A stretch of 9,840 bases of DNA, taken from the NCBI GenBank assembly GCA_002367815.1, contig DFDG01000106.1, positions 1,175-11,014 on the forward strand, written 5' to 3'. The DNA comes from Opitutaceae bacterium UBA3033 (GTDB taxonomy: Bacteria; Verrucomicrobiota; Verrucomicrobiia; Opitutales; Opitutaceae). Made by a program: the position numbers and the translations under genes. Below, piece by piece: positions 1 through 7,167 of the stretch. The notes below the pieces were generated by a model, which was not told the DNA's origin, did not search any database, and saw only the letters and a list, made by a program, of their open reading frames with translations. Within the stretch, counting starts at the first letter, position 1. Each line of letters begins with the position of its first letter.

Positions 1-292
1 AATCCTCCCAATCGTATAAAGTCGCGCCCTCGAATCGCACGGAACCGAGATAGCGCCCTTTGCCATCAATGGCGTAGAGCACGGGTTCACCGCCACTGTC
101 GTTGTTGACCCAAAAAATATTATCGGCGCGGCGCGAGGCGGCGAGACCACTCGCCTCGTTGATTACTGGTTGCTCGATGGTGCCTGCGGTTATCGGACCC
201 TGCCAGTGACTTGTGGCGACGGGCGCGGTGGTGCAAGAGATGGAAAGCAGACCTATGCCGGTGATGGTAACGAGCAGGGTGAAAAAGCGCAT
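1..292 (-). CDS. Exported beta-propeller-like protein, probable lipoprotein (5' part only)
   Basis: The gene runs off the left edge of the window, so only about the first 97 residues are visible. Translation from the ATG at 292 gives a short charged start (MRFF), a hydrophobic stretch at residues 4-18 and a cysteine at residue 20 in the context LLSISC. This looks like a lipoprotein signal, although the -3 position is Ser rather than the usual Leu/Val/Ile, so ordinary signal peptidase cleavage is also possible. The mature part contains EASGLAASRR, then WVNNDSGG, then a VLYAIDGKGRYLG stretch ending near DWED. This series of motifs (EASGL, NDSG, DWED) is familiar from exported six-bladed-propeller-like proteins of unknown function, some annotated as esterase-like or SdiA-regulated-like. 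The family link is recalled, not searched. No clear ribosome-binding site precedes the ATG. It is divergent from deoC, and a functional link is not apparent. Confidence 0.75.
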   Translation of the reverse strand, partial: MRFFTLLVTITGIGLLSISCTTAPVATSHWQGPITAGTIEQPVINEASGLAASRRADNIFWVNNDSGGEPVLYAIDGKGRYLGSVRFEGATLYDWED

Positions 293-558
293 GCCCAAGA
301 CGTTGCCAGAACGCGGCGTGCGGCAAGGCAATATTAGGGTCTGCGATTATCTGATTTGTTATTGCGCGTCGCATTGCGGCGAAGCAATCCACGAGCACCA
401 GTCGGTCACATTGGCAATTTTGTGGATCGCCAAGGTCGGTTGCGCCTCCCTCACGATGACGAGACTCTTATGCCGTAAAAGTAAGGGTGAAAATAGCGAA
501 TTGAGCGGTCGGAATTTACGTTGTTTTCAAAGGATTGTTGGGGCATATTTCCCCTCTC
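293..558. other. Divergent intergenic region between the exported protein gene and deoC
   Basis: This 266-base gap must carry the promoters of the two divergent genes. On the minus strand a GATAAT hexamer (346-351) matches five of six bases of a -10 box, but no good -35 box lies at the right distance. An imperfect palindrome, TTGGC (411-415) and GCCAA (429-433), with 7 of 9 paired positions once the inner bases are counted, could be an operator, but this is weak. On the plus strand AAAGGA (529-534) lies just before TTG codons in frame with deoC. I could not place a convincing plus-strand promoter. No credible coding sequence is seen. Confidence 0.5.
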
Positions 559-1494
559 ATGCATGCCGGTTCCTCCTCCACTTTTCGTCGTCTCATCAGC
601 GAGATAGGCACGGTTGATGCCGTGGGGATCGAGGAGCGGGTGGCAAAATTCACTACCCGGAGCATAAAGAAGGCGTCCAAGGTTTGGGGCCTTAAGACTG
701 CCATCTCGATAGTCGATCTGACCACCCTAGAAGGCAAAGACACCCGCGGTAAAGTCGAGTCGCTTTGTCAGAAGGCGATGTCGCCCCACGAAGGGTTGGA
801 TTGTCCAACGGTGGCTGCAGTGTGCGTTTATCCTGCCATGGTCAAATTTGCGGCCCGACAGCTCGCGCACACGGCGATCAATGTTGCTTCGGTGGCTACG
901 GCATTTCCCAGTGGTCAGGCTCCGCTGCGCACGCGGCTCGCCGAGGTAAAGGCGGCGGTGGGTGACGGTGCGGATGAGATCGACATGGTGATCAATCGAG
1001 GCGCGTTTATGTCGGGTGAATTTGACCGGGTGCAGGATGAGATTGCCGCCGTGCGTGAGGCTTGTGGTGAATCCACGCTGAAAGTCATTCTCGAGGTCAG
1101 TGAATTAGAGAATTATGATGCGATTCGCGTGGCATCCTTCCTTGCGATGCGGGTGTTGCGATCCGGAGACTTTATCAAAACCAGCACGGGCAAGACCACG
1201 CTCAACGCCACGTTGGGCAACAACCAGGTGATGATCGAAGCCATCCGTGATTTCTATCTTGAGACCGGCACGCCCATCGCGATGAAACCCGCCGGTGGCA
1301 TCAAGTCGGCCAAGCAAGCGCTGCATTTTCTGGTCGCGGTCAAGGAAACCCTCGGGGACGAGTGGCTCAACAACACGCGTTACCGGTTTGGCGCGTCTTC
1401 ATTGCTCAACGACCTGCTTCGTCAACTGCAGAAGGAAAAGACTGGCGCGTATCAAGCCCCTTACTATTTCAGCGAAGCCTCCGGAGCTTACTGA
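559..1494 (+). CDS. deoC: Deoxyribose-phosphate aldolase, human-like subclass
   Basis: This class I aldolase cleaves 2-deoxy-D-ribose-5-phosphate to glyceraldehyde-3-phosphate and acetaldehyde in the cytoplasm, the last step of deoxynucleoside breakdown. Seen in the 311-residue product: VDLTTLEGKDT near residue 60, CVYPAMVKFAA near 94, NVASVATAFPSGQ near 115, EIDMVIN with the acid-base Asp at residue 142, FIKTSTGK with the Schiff-base Lys at 207, and KPAGGIKSA with the second active-site Lys at 243. All three catalytic residues are present. The length (about 310 against about 260 for E. coli DeoC) and the wording of the motifs, including GDEWL and FGASSLL near the C terminus, resemble human DERA. 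The ATG at 559 is preferred. In-frame TTG codons at 535 and 538 follow AAAGGA and would add 7-8 residues that the family does not require. It heads an operon, with the aldehyde dehydrogenase gene starting 32 bases downstream. Confidence 0.95.
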   Translation: MHAGSSSTFRRLISEIGTVDAVGIEERVAKFTTRSIKKASKVWGLKTAISIVDLTTLEGKDTRGKVESLCQKAMSPHEGLDCPTVAAVCVYPAMVKFAARQLAHTAINVASVATAFPSGQAPLRTRLAEVKAAVGDGADEIDMVINRGAFMSGEFDRVQDEIAAVREACGESTLKVILEVSELENYDAIRVASFLAMRVLRSGDFIKTSTGKTTLNATLGNNQVMIEAIRDFYLETGTPIAMKPAGGIKSAKQALHFLVAVKETLGDEWLNNTRYRFGASSLLNDLLRQLQKEKTGAYQAPYYFSEASGAY

Positions 1495-1526
1495 TCATGG
1501 TTCAACCACGGTAACCAAAATCACTC

Positions 1527-3035
1527 ATGCCCACTTTAACTAGAAAGAAACAATCAAACCCCCGTGCTTCCGGGCGGCCGGCGGCTGAACTCATATTCGG
1601 AGATTTGTGGGAGTTTGATCCTGCACCCGAAACGGCTGACCCCAAGTTGAAGGCCCGTTACGATCTGTTCATCAACAACAAGTTTGTCCCGCCAAAGTCA
1701 GGTAAATATTTCGATTCCATCAACCCGGCCAACGAAAAGAAAATCGCCGAAATTGCCTACGCCCAAGCGGCGGATGTGGACGCGGCCTACGCGGCGGCAA
1801 AGAAAGCCTACGACACGGTTTGGGGCAAGATGCCCGGGAAGGAACGCGCTAAATATATTTATCGCATTGCCCGTCTGTTGCAGGATCGTGCGCGGGAGTT
1901 TGCCGTCGCCGAGACGATTGATGGCGGCAAGCCGATCAAGGAATCACGCGACTTCGATGTCCCGATGGCGGCCGCCCATTTTTTCTATCATGCCGGTTGG
2001 GCCGACAAACTCGATTATGTGGCCCCTGGTCGAAAAGTCGCACCACTGGGGGTGGTGGGGCAGGTGATTCCTTGGAATTTCCCTTTGCTCATGCTGGCTT
2101 GGAAAATTGCGCCAGCGATTGCGATGGGCAATTGTGTCGTCATCAAGCCGGCCGAGACGACCAGCATCACCGCGCTTAAATTGGGCGAGATTTTTCAGGC
2201 CGCCGGATTGCCCCCGGGCGTGGTCAACATTGTCAGTGGGTTTGGGGATACGGGTGCAGCGATCATGACCCATCCCACGGCCGCGAAAGTGGCGTTCACC
2301 GGTTCAACCGAGGTGGGCAAGATCATCATGCGGTCCATCGCCGGAACGGAGAAAAAGATGACGATGGAGTTGGGCGGCAAGGCGGCCAATATCGTCTTCG
2401 ATGACGCGCCGATTGATCAGGCCGTTGAAGGTATCGTCAATGGCATCTTCTTTAATCAAGGCCATGTTTGTTGCGCGGGTTCGCGCCTGTTGGTGCATGA
2501 GCCGGTGGCTGAGGCCGTGCTCACGAAATTGAAGACCCGGATCAAGATGCTACGAATCGGAGATCCACTCGACAAGAACACCGATATCGGTGCCATCAAT
2601 TCGAAGGAGCAGCTCAAAACGATCCAACGATTGGTGGCAATCGGAGTGAAGGAAGGAGCGACGATGTTTCAACCCAAGTGCGATCTGCCGGCGAAGGGTT
2701 ACTATTTCCGGCCGACGGTTTTCTCCGATGTGACGATGAGTCACCAGATTGCCCGGGAGGAGATATTTGGTCCCGTATTGAGTGTTCTTACTTTCCGCAC
2801 GCTCGATGAAGCGGTGGAGAAAGCCAACAATACCGCCTACGGTCTGAGCGCCGGCGTGTGGACCGACAAGGGATCACGCATCCTGAAGATGTCCACCGAA
2901 TTGAAGGCGGGAGTCGTCTGGGCCAATACCTACAACAAATTTGATCCCACGTCGCCTTTCGGCGGATACAAGGAAAGCGGCTTCGGTCGCGAAGGCGGGC
3001 GTCAGGGCCTCCTCGACTACTGCAAGTTGGTTTAA
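1527..3035 (+). CDS. Aldehyde dehydrogenase, catalytic subunit resembling the N-terminal half of ALDH16
   Basis: This is a complete 502-residue NAD(P)-dependent aldehyde dehydrogenase, the usual length for one ALDH unit. Seen: oxyanion-hole Asn184 in IPWNFPLL, cofactor Lys207 in VVIKPAE, the nucleotide-binding FTGSTEVGK near 258-266, general base Glu281 in MELGGK, nucleophile Cys315 in NQGHVCCAG (34 residues after Glu281, as in ALDH2), EEIFGP near 414, and PFGGYKESGFGREGG close to the end. The N terminus has an extra segment of about 35 residues containing IFGDLWEFDPAPE, which I recall as a feature of ALDH16 proteins. After deoC the likely substrate is acetaldehyde, giving acetate, but the sequence does not fix specificity. 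No Shine-Dalgarno sequence precedes the ATG. The stop codon is two bases before the next gene, so translational coupling is likely. The missing C-terminal half of ALDH16 appears to be the separate gene at 3307-4167. Confidence 0.93.
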   Translation: MPTLTRKKQSNPRASGRPAAELIFGDLWEFDPAPETADPKLKARYDLFINNKFVPPKSGKYFDSINPANEKKIAEIAYAQAADVDAAYAAAKKAYDTVWGKMPGKERAKYIYRIARLLQDRAREFAVAETIDGGKPIKESRDFDVPMAAAHFFYHAGWADKLDYVAPGRKVAPLGVVGQVIPWNFPLLMLAWKIAPAIAMGNCVVIKPAETTSITALKLGEIFQAAGLPPGVVNIVSGFGDTGAAIMTHPTAAKVAFTGSTEVGKIIMRSIAGTEKKMTMELGGKAANIVFDDAPIDQAVEGIVNGIFFNQGHVCCAGSRLLVHEPVAEAVLTKLKTRIKMLRIGDPLDKNTDIGAINSKEQLKTIQRLVAIGVKEGATMFQPKCDLPAKGYYFRPTVFSDVTMSHQIAREEIFGPVLSVLTFRTLDEAVEKANNTAYGLSAGVWTDKGSRILKMSTELKAGVVWANTYNKFDPTSPFGGYKESGFGREGGRQGLLDYCKLV

Positions 3036-3037
3036 AA

Positions 3038-3295
3038 ATGTCGCATGATTTTATTCCTCCCCATGAATGTCCGGTCTGCGGTGAAGCGGTGCCTCGAACC
3101 GCGAAAGCTTGTCCGGGCTGTGGGGCGGATGAACGGGCTGGTTGGGATGATGAGTCGACCCGCTACGATGGGCTCAACCTGCCCGACGAAGCCGATGATG
3201 AACCGACCCAGTCGCGGTTGCAGACCAATCCGCTTTGGCCCGTGGTCGGGGTGGTATTGCTCGGGGCATTGATCCTGTTTTTTGTTTTTCGTTAA
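3038..3295 (+). CDS. Small zinc-ribbon protein with a C-terminal membrane anchor
   Basis: The 85-residue product starts with a four-cysteine zinc ribbon, CPVC at residues 11-14 and CPGC at 25-28, with the short linker GEAVPRTAKA between them. Then come GADERAGW, an acidic stretch of about 30 residues containing YDGLNLPDEADDE, and a hydrophobic helix at about 65-84 ending in Arg85. This predicts a tail-anchored membrane protein with a cytoplasmic zinc knuckle. Small proteins with a PRxAKxCPxCGxDExxGW motif followed by a LxLPDE motif are common hypothetical proteins in Verrucomicrobiota and Planctomycetota (recalled, not searched); many of them lack the membrane helix. The gene begins two bases after the upstream stop codon and ends 11 bases before the next start, so it is an integral operon member. 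Its function is unknown. Its place between two halves of an ALDH16 suggests a role in assembly or membrane placement of that enzyme, but this is only inferred from position. Confidence 0.85.
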   Translation: MSHDFIPPHECPVCGEAVPRTAKACPGCGADERAGWDDESTRYDGLNLPDEADDEPTQSRLQTNPLWPVVGVVLLGALILFFVFR

Positions 3296-3306
3296 CCCAA
3301 TTTATC

Positions 3307-4167
3307 ATGACCCGACTGCCCATTACCAAAACTCCCAAGCCCTATGTGGGTGGTGCCTTCATTCGTTCGGAGAGTGGGCGGACTTTTCCGCTCCACGACA
3401 AAGCAGGCAATTTTTTCGCCAACATGCCGCAGTGCACGCGCAAGGATTTGCGCAACGCGGTCGAAGCCGCGGCGAAGGCAGGTGCCAGTTGGGCCAAGCG
3501 CACGGCCTATAATCGCGGACAAATCCTTTATCGTCTGGGCGAAATGCTGGAAGCCCGCCGAGCGGAGATGATCGACACCCTGATACGTTTCGGTGCGACC
3601 AAGTCTGGCGCTGCGAAGGAAGTCGATGCCGGCTCCGACCGACTGATCTACTACGCGGGTTGGTGCGACAAATACGAACAGGTGCTCGGCAATGTGAATC
3701 CCGTCGCTTCGCCGCATTTCAATTTTACGGTGACCGAATCCATGGGGGTGGTTGGGTTGATTGCGCCGGATGCTCCGGCCTTGCTCGGCTTGATATCGAT
3801 GGTGGCCCCGATAATCGCCAGTGGTAATGCAGTGGTGGCAGAGGTATCAGAAACCAATCCTTATCCCGCGATATTGCTGGGCGAAATGCTTGCGACCAGT
3901 GATCTGCCGGGTGGGGTGGTGAATCTGCTCACCGGCTTTCGCAAGGAGTTGGTGCCGACCTTTGCTTCGCACACCCATTTGCGCGGCATCAGTGCCGCAG
4001 TCATGGGCGAGGATCGGAAGACCCTGCGACTAGGTGCGGCCGACAGCGTGAAACGCGTGCACTTCGTCGATGCGAACACCGATTGGTTTTCCGACGAAGC
4101 GCAGGATCTCTACGCGATCCGCGATTTCGTGGAATTCAAAACCACGTGGCACCCGATCGGGGCCTGA
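3307..4167 (+). CDS. Stand-alone pseudo-aldehyde dehydrogenase, ALDH16 C-terminal-domain-like
   Basis: The 286-residue product is ALDH-like throughout but stops where the catalytic domain would start. Seen: an N-terminal strand region KPYVGGAFIRSESGRTFPL, a helical part with SWAKRTAYNRGQILYRLGEML near 58-78, YYAGWCDKYE near 116-125, then GVVGLIAPDAPALLGL, APIIASGNAVV and DLPGGVVNLLTG. Against the neighbouring active enzyme, the oxyanion Asn aligns with Ala156, the cofactor Lys with Glu179, the FTGSTxxG loop is replaced by LRGISAAVMGEDR, and there is no base Glu, catalytic Cys or EEIFGP segment. It should have no dehydrogenase activity. The pattern, including an ending like KTTWHPIGA, matches my memory of the C-terminal domain of ALDH16A1 and bacterial ALDH16. 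A start at 3235 overlapping the previous gene is possible, but the ATG at 3307 fits the family start. It probably pairs with the catalytic subunit. No premature stop or frameshift is visible, so it is a conserved design rather than a broken gene. Confidence 0.88.
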   Translation: MTRLPITKTPKPYVGGAFIRSESGRTFPLHDKAGNFFANMPQCTRKDLRNAVEAAAKAGASWAKRTAYNRGQILYRLGEMLEARRAEMIDTLIRFGATKSGAAKEVDAGSDRLIYYAGWCDKYEQVLGNVNPVASPHFNFTVTESMGVVGLIAPDAPALLGLISMVAPIIASGNAVVAEVSETNPYPAILLGEMLATSDLPGGVVNLLTGFRKELVPTFASHTHLRGISAAVMGEDRKTLRLGAADSVKRVHFVDANTDWFSDEAQDLYAIRDFVEFKTTWHPIGA

Positions 4168-4401
4168 AACAGATCGGATAAATTCCCCGCTACCCGCTGG
4201 GAGTTGATCACAAGGGACAGGTTAATAACGACAGTCCGGGGAAGCGCGAGCAAGCCCACAGCCTACCATGAAAGATTCCCCCAGGGGACAGGAAAAAATT
4301 CCTCTACTTTTGTCATTGCGAAGAGGCCTTAAGCCGACATGGAAATCCACGATGACGGATGGATCGTCGCGCTGCTGGACAGCATAAAACGCCGTGAATT
4401 T
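4168..4401. other. Non-coding gap between convergent genes, with short repeats
   Basis: No credible gene lies in these 234 bases. Where the deoC operon ends, CCGATC (4153-4158) and GATCGG (4172-4177) could form a small stem across the stop codon, but no T-run follows. AGGAA (4290-4294) and TTCCT (4299-4303) form a five-base stem with an AAAA loop, followed by CTACTTTT, a possible weak terminator for plus-strand transcription. The rest contains the repeat elements listed separately. A clear terminator for the minus-strand aminopeptidase gene was not found. Confidence 0.55.
4183..4303. repeat. Cluster of short inverted and direct repeats, possible remnant of a REP-type element
   Basis: TTCCCCG (4183-4189) is the exact reverse complement of CGGGGAA (4237-4243). 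Inside and beyond it the octamer GGGACAGG occurs twice in the same direction, at 4214-4221 (followed by TTAATAA) and 4285-4292 (followed by AAAAAATT), 71 bases apart. From memory, GGGACAGG followed by an A/T-rich stretch is a recurring sequence around REP-associated tyrosine transposase (Y1 family) genes in many Gram-negative bacteria. No transposase gene is present here, so this would be a degraded or non-autonomous copy. The repeats are directly visible; the mobile origin is inferred. Confidence 0.4.
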
Positions 4402-7065
4402 TTATTCCGGATTTTGCCCAAGTTGGTCGCCCACCCAGGCATCGATAGAGGGCAGGGCGCGTTGCTTGAAGCGGGAACGGTCACGGATGCCATCGGCGGT
4501 TCGGGCGGCCACAGGGAGGGCATCCGCAGGAAATTTTTCAGCCATGATGGCCATTAACTGGTTGGCATGGGCCTCGTCGTTAAAAGCACTCATAATACCG
4601 GGCAGATATCCGTAATATTCAAACGAAGTCACCCGTTTGATGAGGGCGTCAATATTGCTGAGGGTGTAGGCCAAAACCAGCTCGGGATCCTCGGACTTTC
4701 TGGCCAGGCGTTCCAAGTTGCTGTTGGCCTCGGCCATGGGCATTTCACCGGAAAGCGAAAGCAGCAGGGTCTGCTTGATGAGGGTAGGATCGAGGGACGC
4801 CTGCATGGCGCTGTAGGCACGACGTTTGGCGCGAGTGGTCAGGCTGCGCACCACCAAAGCGTTCAATTCGTCGTATGTGGTGCGGTCGGCATAGCGCCCA
4901 ACGATGTCCAACATTGGGCCAGCCAGATTGCCGGATATGGATTTTTCGTCAGCCAGATAAGCGGGAAACTTTTCTCGGGCCCAGGCCAGGGTGGCTGGGT
5001 CACCATAAGTGCCGAGGTCGCTGATTAATTTTGCGCGCAGGGATCCGTCCAGCGGCGATTCATCAGGACGTTCAGCATAACCCAGGCGAGCCAACAGCGG
5101 GCGCAGAATCGTAGAGGCCCATGACTGAAAGGCATGTCGACCGGGCTCCCGTTCTTCGAGGTTGTCGATCGTGCTGAGGGCCCCGAGCAGTTGTTGCTGT
5201 AGCACTGGATGGGCATCGGCATCCAGTTTGGTGGCAAGTTCAAGATAAAGTGTGGCGGGCACTCGACCGGCACGGGTCAGAGCCCAGGTATCGGAGAGCA
5301 GGTTAATTTGGTCCTCCACCGGCAGAGCGTCGAAGTCATTTTGCAAGGCTGCCCCCAACTGGTCGTCGTATTGCACCCGGTAAAATCCAGTGTTGCCGAC
5401 ATTGAGTTTGATCGGACCTTCGCCCCTGGGCCACGGAATGGTTATCGCCTTGGTATCAAACAGCAGGGTTTCCGGGTGGTTAATCTGCGACAAGGTGGCG
5501 AGAGTAACGGGAATTTGCCAAGGAGCGGAATCGGTATCTTCCTTCGCCAGCAGAAACCGGGATTGGGCGAGATCCAGCCAGCGGCGTCCGTTTTCCTCCC
5601 TTGCACTTACGGTGATGATGGGAAAACCAGGTCGTTCGATCCAGCCATTGGCCACGGCGGTCACCGGTTTGCCGGCCGTTTCTTCCAACGCCTGCCAGAG
5701 ATCGGCCGTGGTGGTGTTGCTGTAGGCGTGACGCTTGATGTAGAGTTGGATCCCATCGCGAAAAGTTGCTTCCCCGAGGTAGGTTTCCAACATGCGCAGG
5801 ACACCTTGACCCTTCAGATAAGAGATGGTGTCAAAAGCGTTGGCGGCCTGCGCCTCGTTTTCAATCAGTTGGAGGATGGCATGGGAACTGGAGCGAGCAT
5901 CCAGCGCCATGGCTGATTCCTTGTCGTCATTGGCCCGCAACCAGAATTCCCAAGTTGGATTGTTGGCATCGGTATTTTTGGTCCCAACCCAGGAAGCGAA
6001 CCCTTCGTTCAACCAGATATTATCCCACCAAGCCATGGTCACGATATTGCCAAACCACTGGTGAGCGATCTCGTGGGCAATGACATCAAAGGCGCCTTCC
6101 TTGCCGGACTGTCCGCTGGTGGCGGGATTGTAGAGGAGAGCCGTGTCGATGTAGGTGATGCAGCCCCAATTCTCCATCGCGCCAAAGCCGGAGAATGCAT
6201 TGGGCACACCGATCTGGTCGAGCTTGGGCAAAGGATACTTCACACCGAAATAGTCATAGAAATATCTCATCACCCGTTTGGTGGCCTCCATGGCGTAAAG
6301 GGCCGAGTCGCGCTTGCCCTCGGTGGTGAGGATGCGGAGTTTGATGCCCTCGAACTCTCCTTCCACTGCTTCAAATTCCGCCGCGTAGAGGGCGACCAGA
6401 TAGCTGGGCATGGATGGAGTGCGATCAAAAGTCAGAGCCTTGAATCCAGCTCCTGCGGACTCCTCATGGATGACAGGCATGTTCGACACGCCCGTTAGGT
6501 TTTCCGGGATAATGAATGTGATATCAAAAGTGGCGCGAAACACAGGTTCATCCCAACAGGGGAATACGCGCCGCGCATCGGTAGACTCCATCTGGGTCCC
6601 CAACATCAGCCGCTCTCCGTTCGGGGTATCATACTTGTCGATAAAGAATCCCTGGGCTTGTAAGCCGATTTTCCCCCGGTAAGAGAATTCCAAGGAATGA
6701 CGGCCCACGGCCAAAGCGATTGGAAGGGCTAACGTCTGTTTTTCCGGGTCAATAATCACTTCGAGTTGCTCCGCGTTCGCGGGATTGTCCACCAGGGCGG
6801 CGCGGTCGATCTCCAACTCAAGGGCATTGAGCACCACTTCGGTTACAGGCTGCCGCACTTCGATATCGATGAGAGCAGTGCCGGTGAATGTTCTTGCGAC
6901 CAGATCAGGCTGGATTCGCAGGACGTAATTCAATGGCACCACGGTCTTGGGCAGCTGACCCGGGGTGGTCTCGAAAGAGAAAGGCTGCTCAGCCAGTGTA
7001 ATCGTGGGGAAAACCAAAGCCAAACCTAGGCATAGACTGGAGAGAAGACGCGGGTATCTTTGCAT
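4402..7065 (-). CDS. Secreted M1-family zinc aminopeptidase (ERAP/puromycin-sensitive type)
   Basis: This metallopeptidase removes N-terminal residues from peptides. With the ATG at 7065 the product has 887 residues and begins with a clean signal peptide: Arg3 and Arg6, a hydrophobic core at about 7-21, and a likely cut after TLA near residue 24. A periplasmic location is therefore expected. A TTG at 7098 would add 11 residues in front of the signal and is less likely. Seen: GAMEN at 295-299 (N-terminal amine binding); HEIAH with zinc ligands His331 and His335 and catalytic Glu332; the third ligand Glu354 in LNEGF after the standard 18-residue gap; and the transition-state Tyr416 in ISYLKGQG, 85 residues after the first His as I recall for ERAP1. 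The C-terminal half fits an ERAP1-C-like helical domain. All catalytic residues are intact. It lies 102 bases downstream of the sugar kinase on the same strand and probably has its own promoter. Substrates are unknown. Confidence 0.95.
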   Translation of the reverse strand: MQRYPRLLSSLCLGLALVFPTITLAEQPFSFETTPGQLPKTVVPLNYVLRIQPDLVARTFTGTALIDIEVRQPVTEVVLNALELEIDRAALVDNPANAEQLEVIIDPEKQTLALPIALAVGRHSLEFSYRGKIGLQAQGFFIDKYDTPNGERLMLGTQMESTDARRVFPCWDEPVFRATFDITFIIPENLTGVSNMPVIHEESAGAGFKALTFDRTPSMPSYLVALYAAEFEAVEGEFEGIKLRILTTEGKRDSALYAMEATKRVMRYFYDYFGVKYPLPKLDQIGVPNAFSGFGAMENWGCITYIDTALLYNPATSGQSGKEGAFDVIAHEIAHQWFGNIVTMAWWDNIWLNEGFASWVGTKNTDANNPTWEFWLRANDDKESAMALDARSSSHAILQLIENEAQAANAFDTISYLKGQGVLRMLETYLGEATFRDGIQLYIKRHAYSNTTTADLWQALEETAGKPVTAVANGWIERPGFPIITVSAREENGRRWLDLAQSRFLLAKEDTDSAPWQIPVTLATLSQINHPETLLFDTKAITIPWPRGEGPIKLNVGNTGFYRVQYDDQLGAALQNDFDALPVEDQINLLSDTWALTRAGRVPATLYLELATKLDADAHPVLQQQLLGALSTIDNLEEREPGRHAFQSWASTILRPLLARLGYAERPDESPLDGSLRAKLISDLGTYGDPATLAWAREKFPAYLADEKSISGNLAGPMLDIVGRYADRTTYDELNALVVRSLTTRAKRRAYSAMQASLDPTLIKQTLLLSLSGEMPMAEANSNLERLARKSEDPELVLAYTLSNIDALIKRVTSFEYYGYLPGIMSAFNDEAHANQLMAIMAEKFPADALPVAARTADGIRDRSRFKQRALPSIDAWVGDQLGQNPE

Positions 7066-7097
7066 TATTCCAGACAGCAGCTCTGGCCTATAAGTCA

Positions 7098-7103
7098 ATT
7101 ATG
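7098..7103 (-). promoter_or_regulatory. Candidate extended -10 promoter for the aminopeptidase gene
   Basis: On the minus strand the sequence TGTCATAAT reads as an extended -10 box (TGn then CATAAT, five of six matches). It would start transcription near 7091 and leave a leader of about 26 bases before the ATG at 7065. No good -35 box is seen, which extended -10 promoters can tolerate. Within the leader CCAGA (7070-7074) and TCTGG (7082-7086) form a small inverted repeat just ahead of the start codon. The call rests on pattern only. Confidence 0.35.
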
Positions 7104-7167
7104 ACACTGCGGGTGTGCGAAATAACCCAAGACTGGCCTCCGCCCTGTTGACCGAGAAACGAAGGGT

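Noticed and set aside
213..617. A 134-codon plus-strand frame crossing the divergent gap into deoC.
   Set aside because: Half of it is antisense to the exported protein gene and its end overlaps deoC in another frame. The composition is unlike a protein and no motif is visible.
3307..4167. The idea that the second ALDH is a pseudogene truncated by frameshift or deletion.
   Set aside because: The downstream 234 bases contain no remnant of an ALDH catalytic domain in any frame, the catalytic residues are already lost upstream of the end, and the C-terminal tail resembles that of ALDH16. It is better explained as a complete non-catalytic domain.
4153..4177. A possible terminator stem CCGATC/GATCGG across the stop codon of the pseudo-dehydrogenase gene.
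   Set aside because: It has a 13-base loop, no T-run, and the left arm is inside the coding sequence; too weak to call.
5209..5916. A long plus-strand open frame of 235 codons opposite the aminopeptidase gene.
   Set aside because: It lies wholly antisense to a gene with intact catalytic motifs, has no recognisable domain, and other long antisense frames occur across the same gene, as expected in GC-rich coding DNA.
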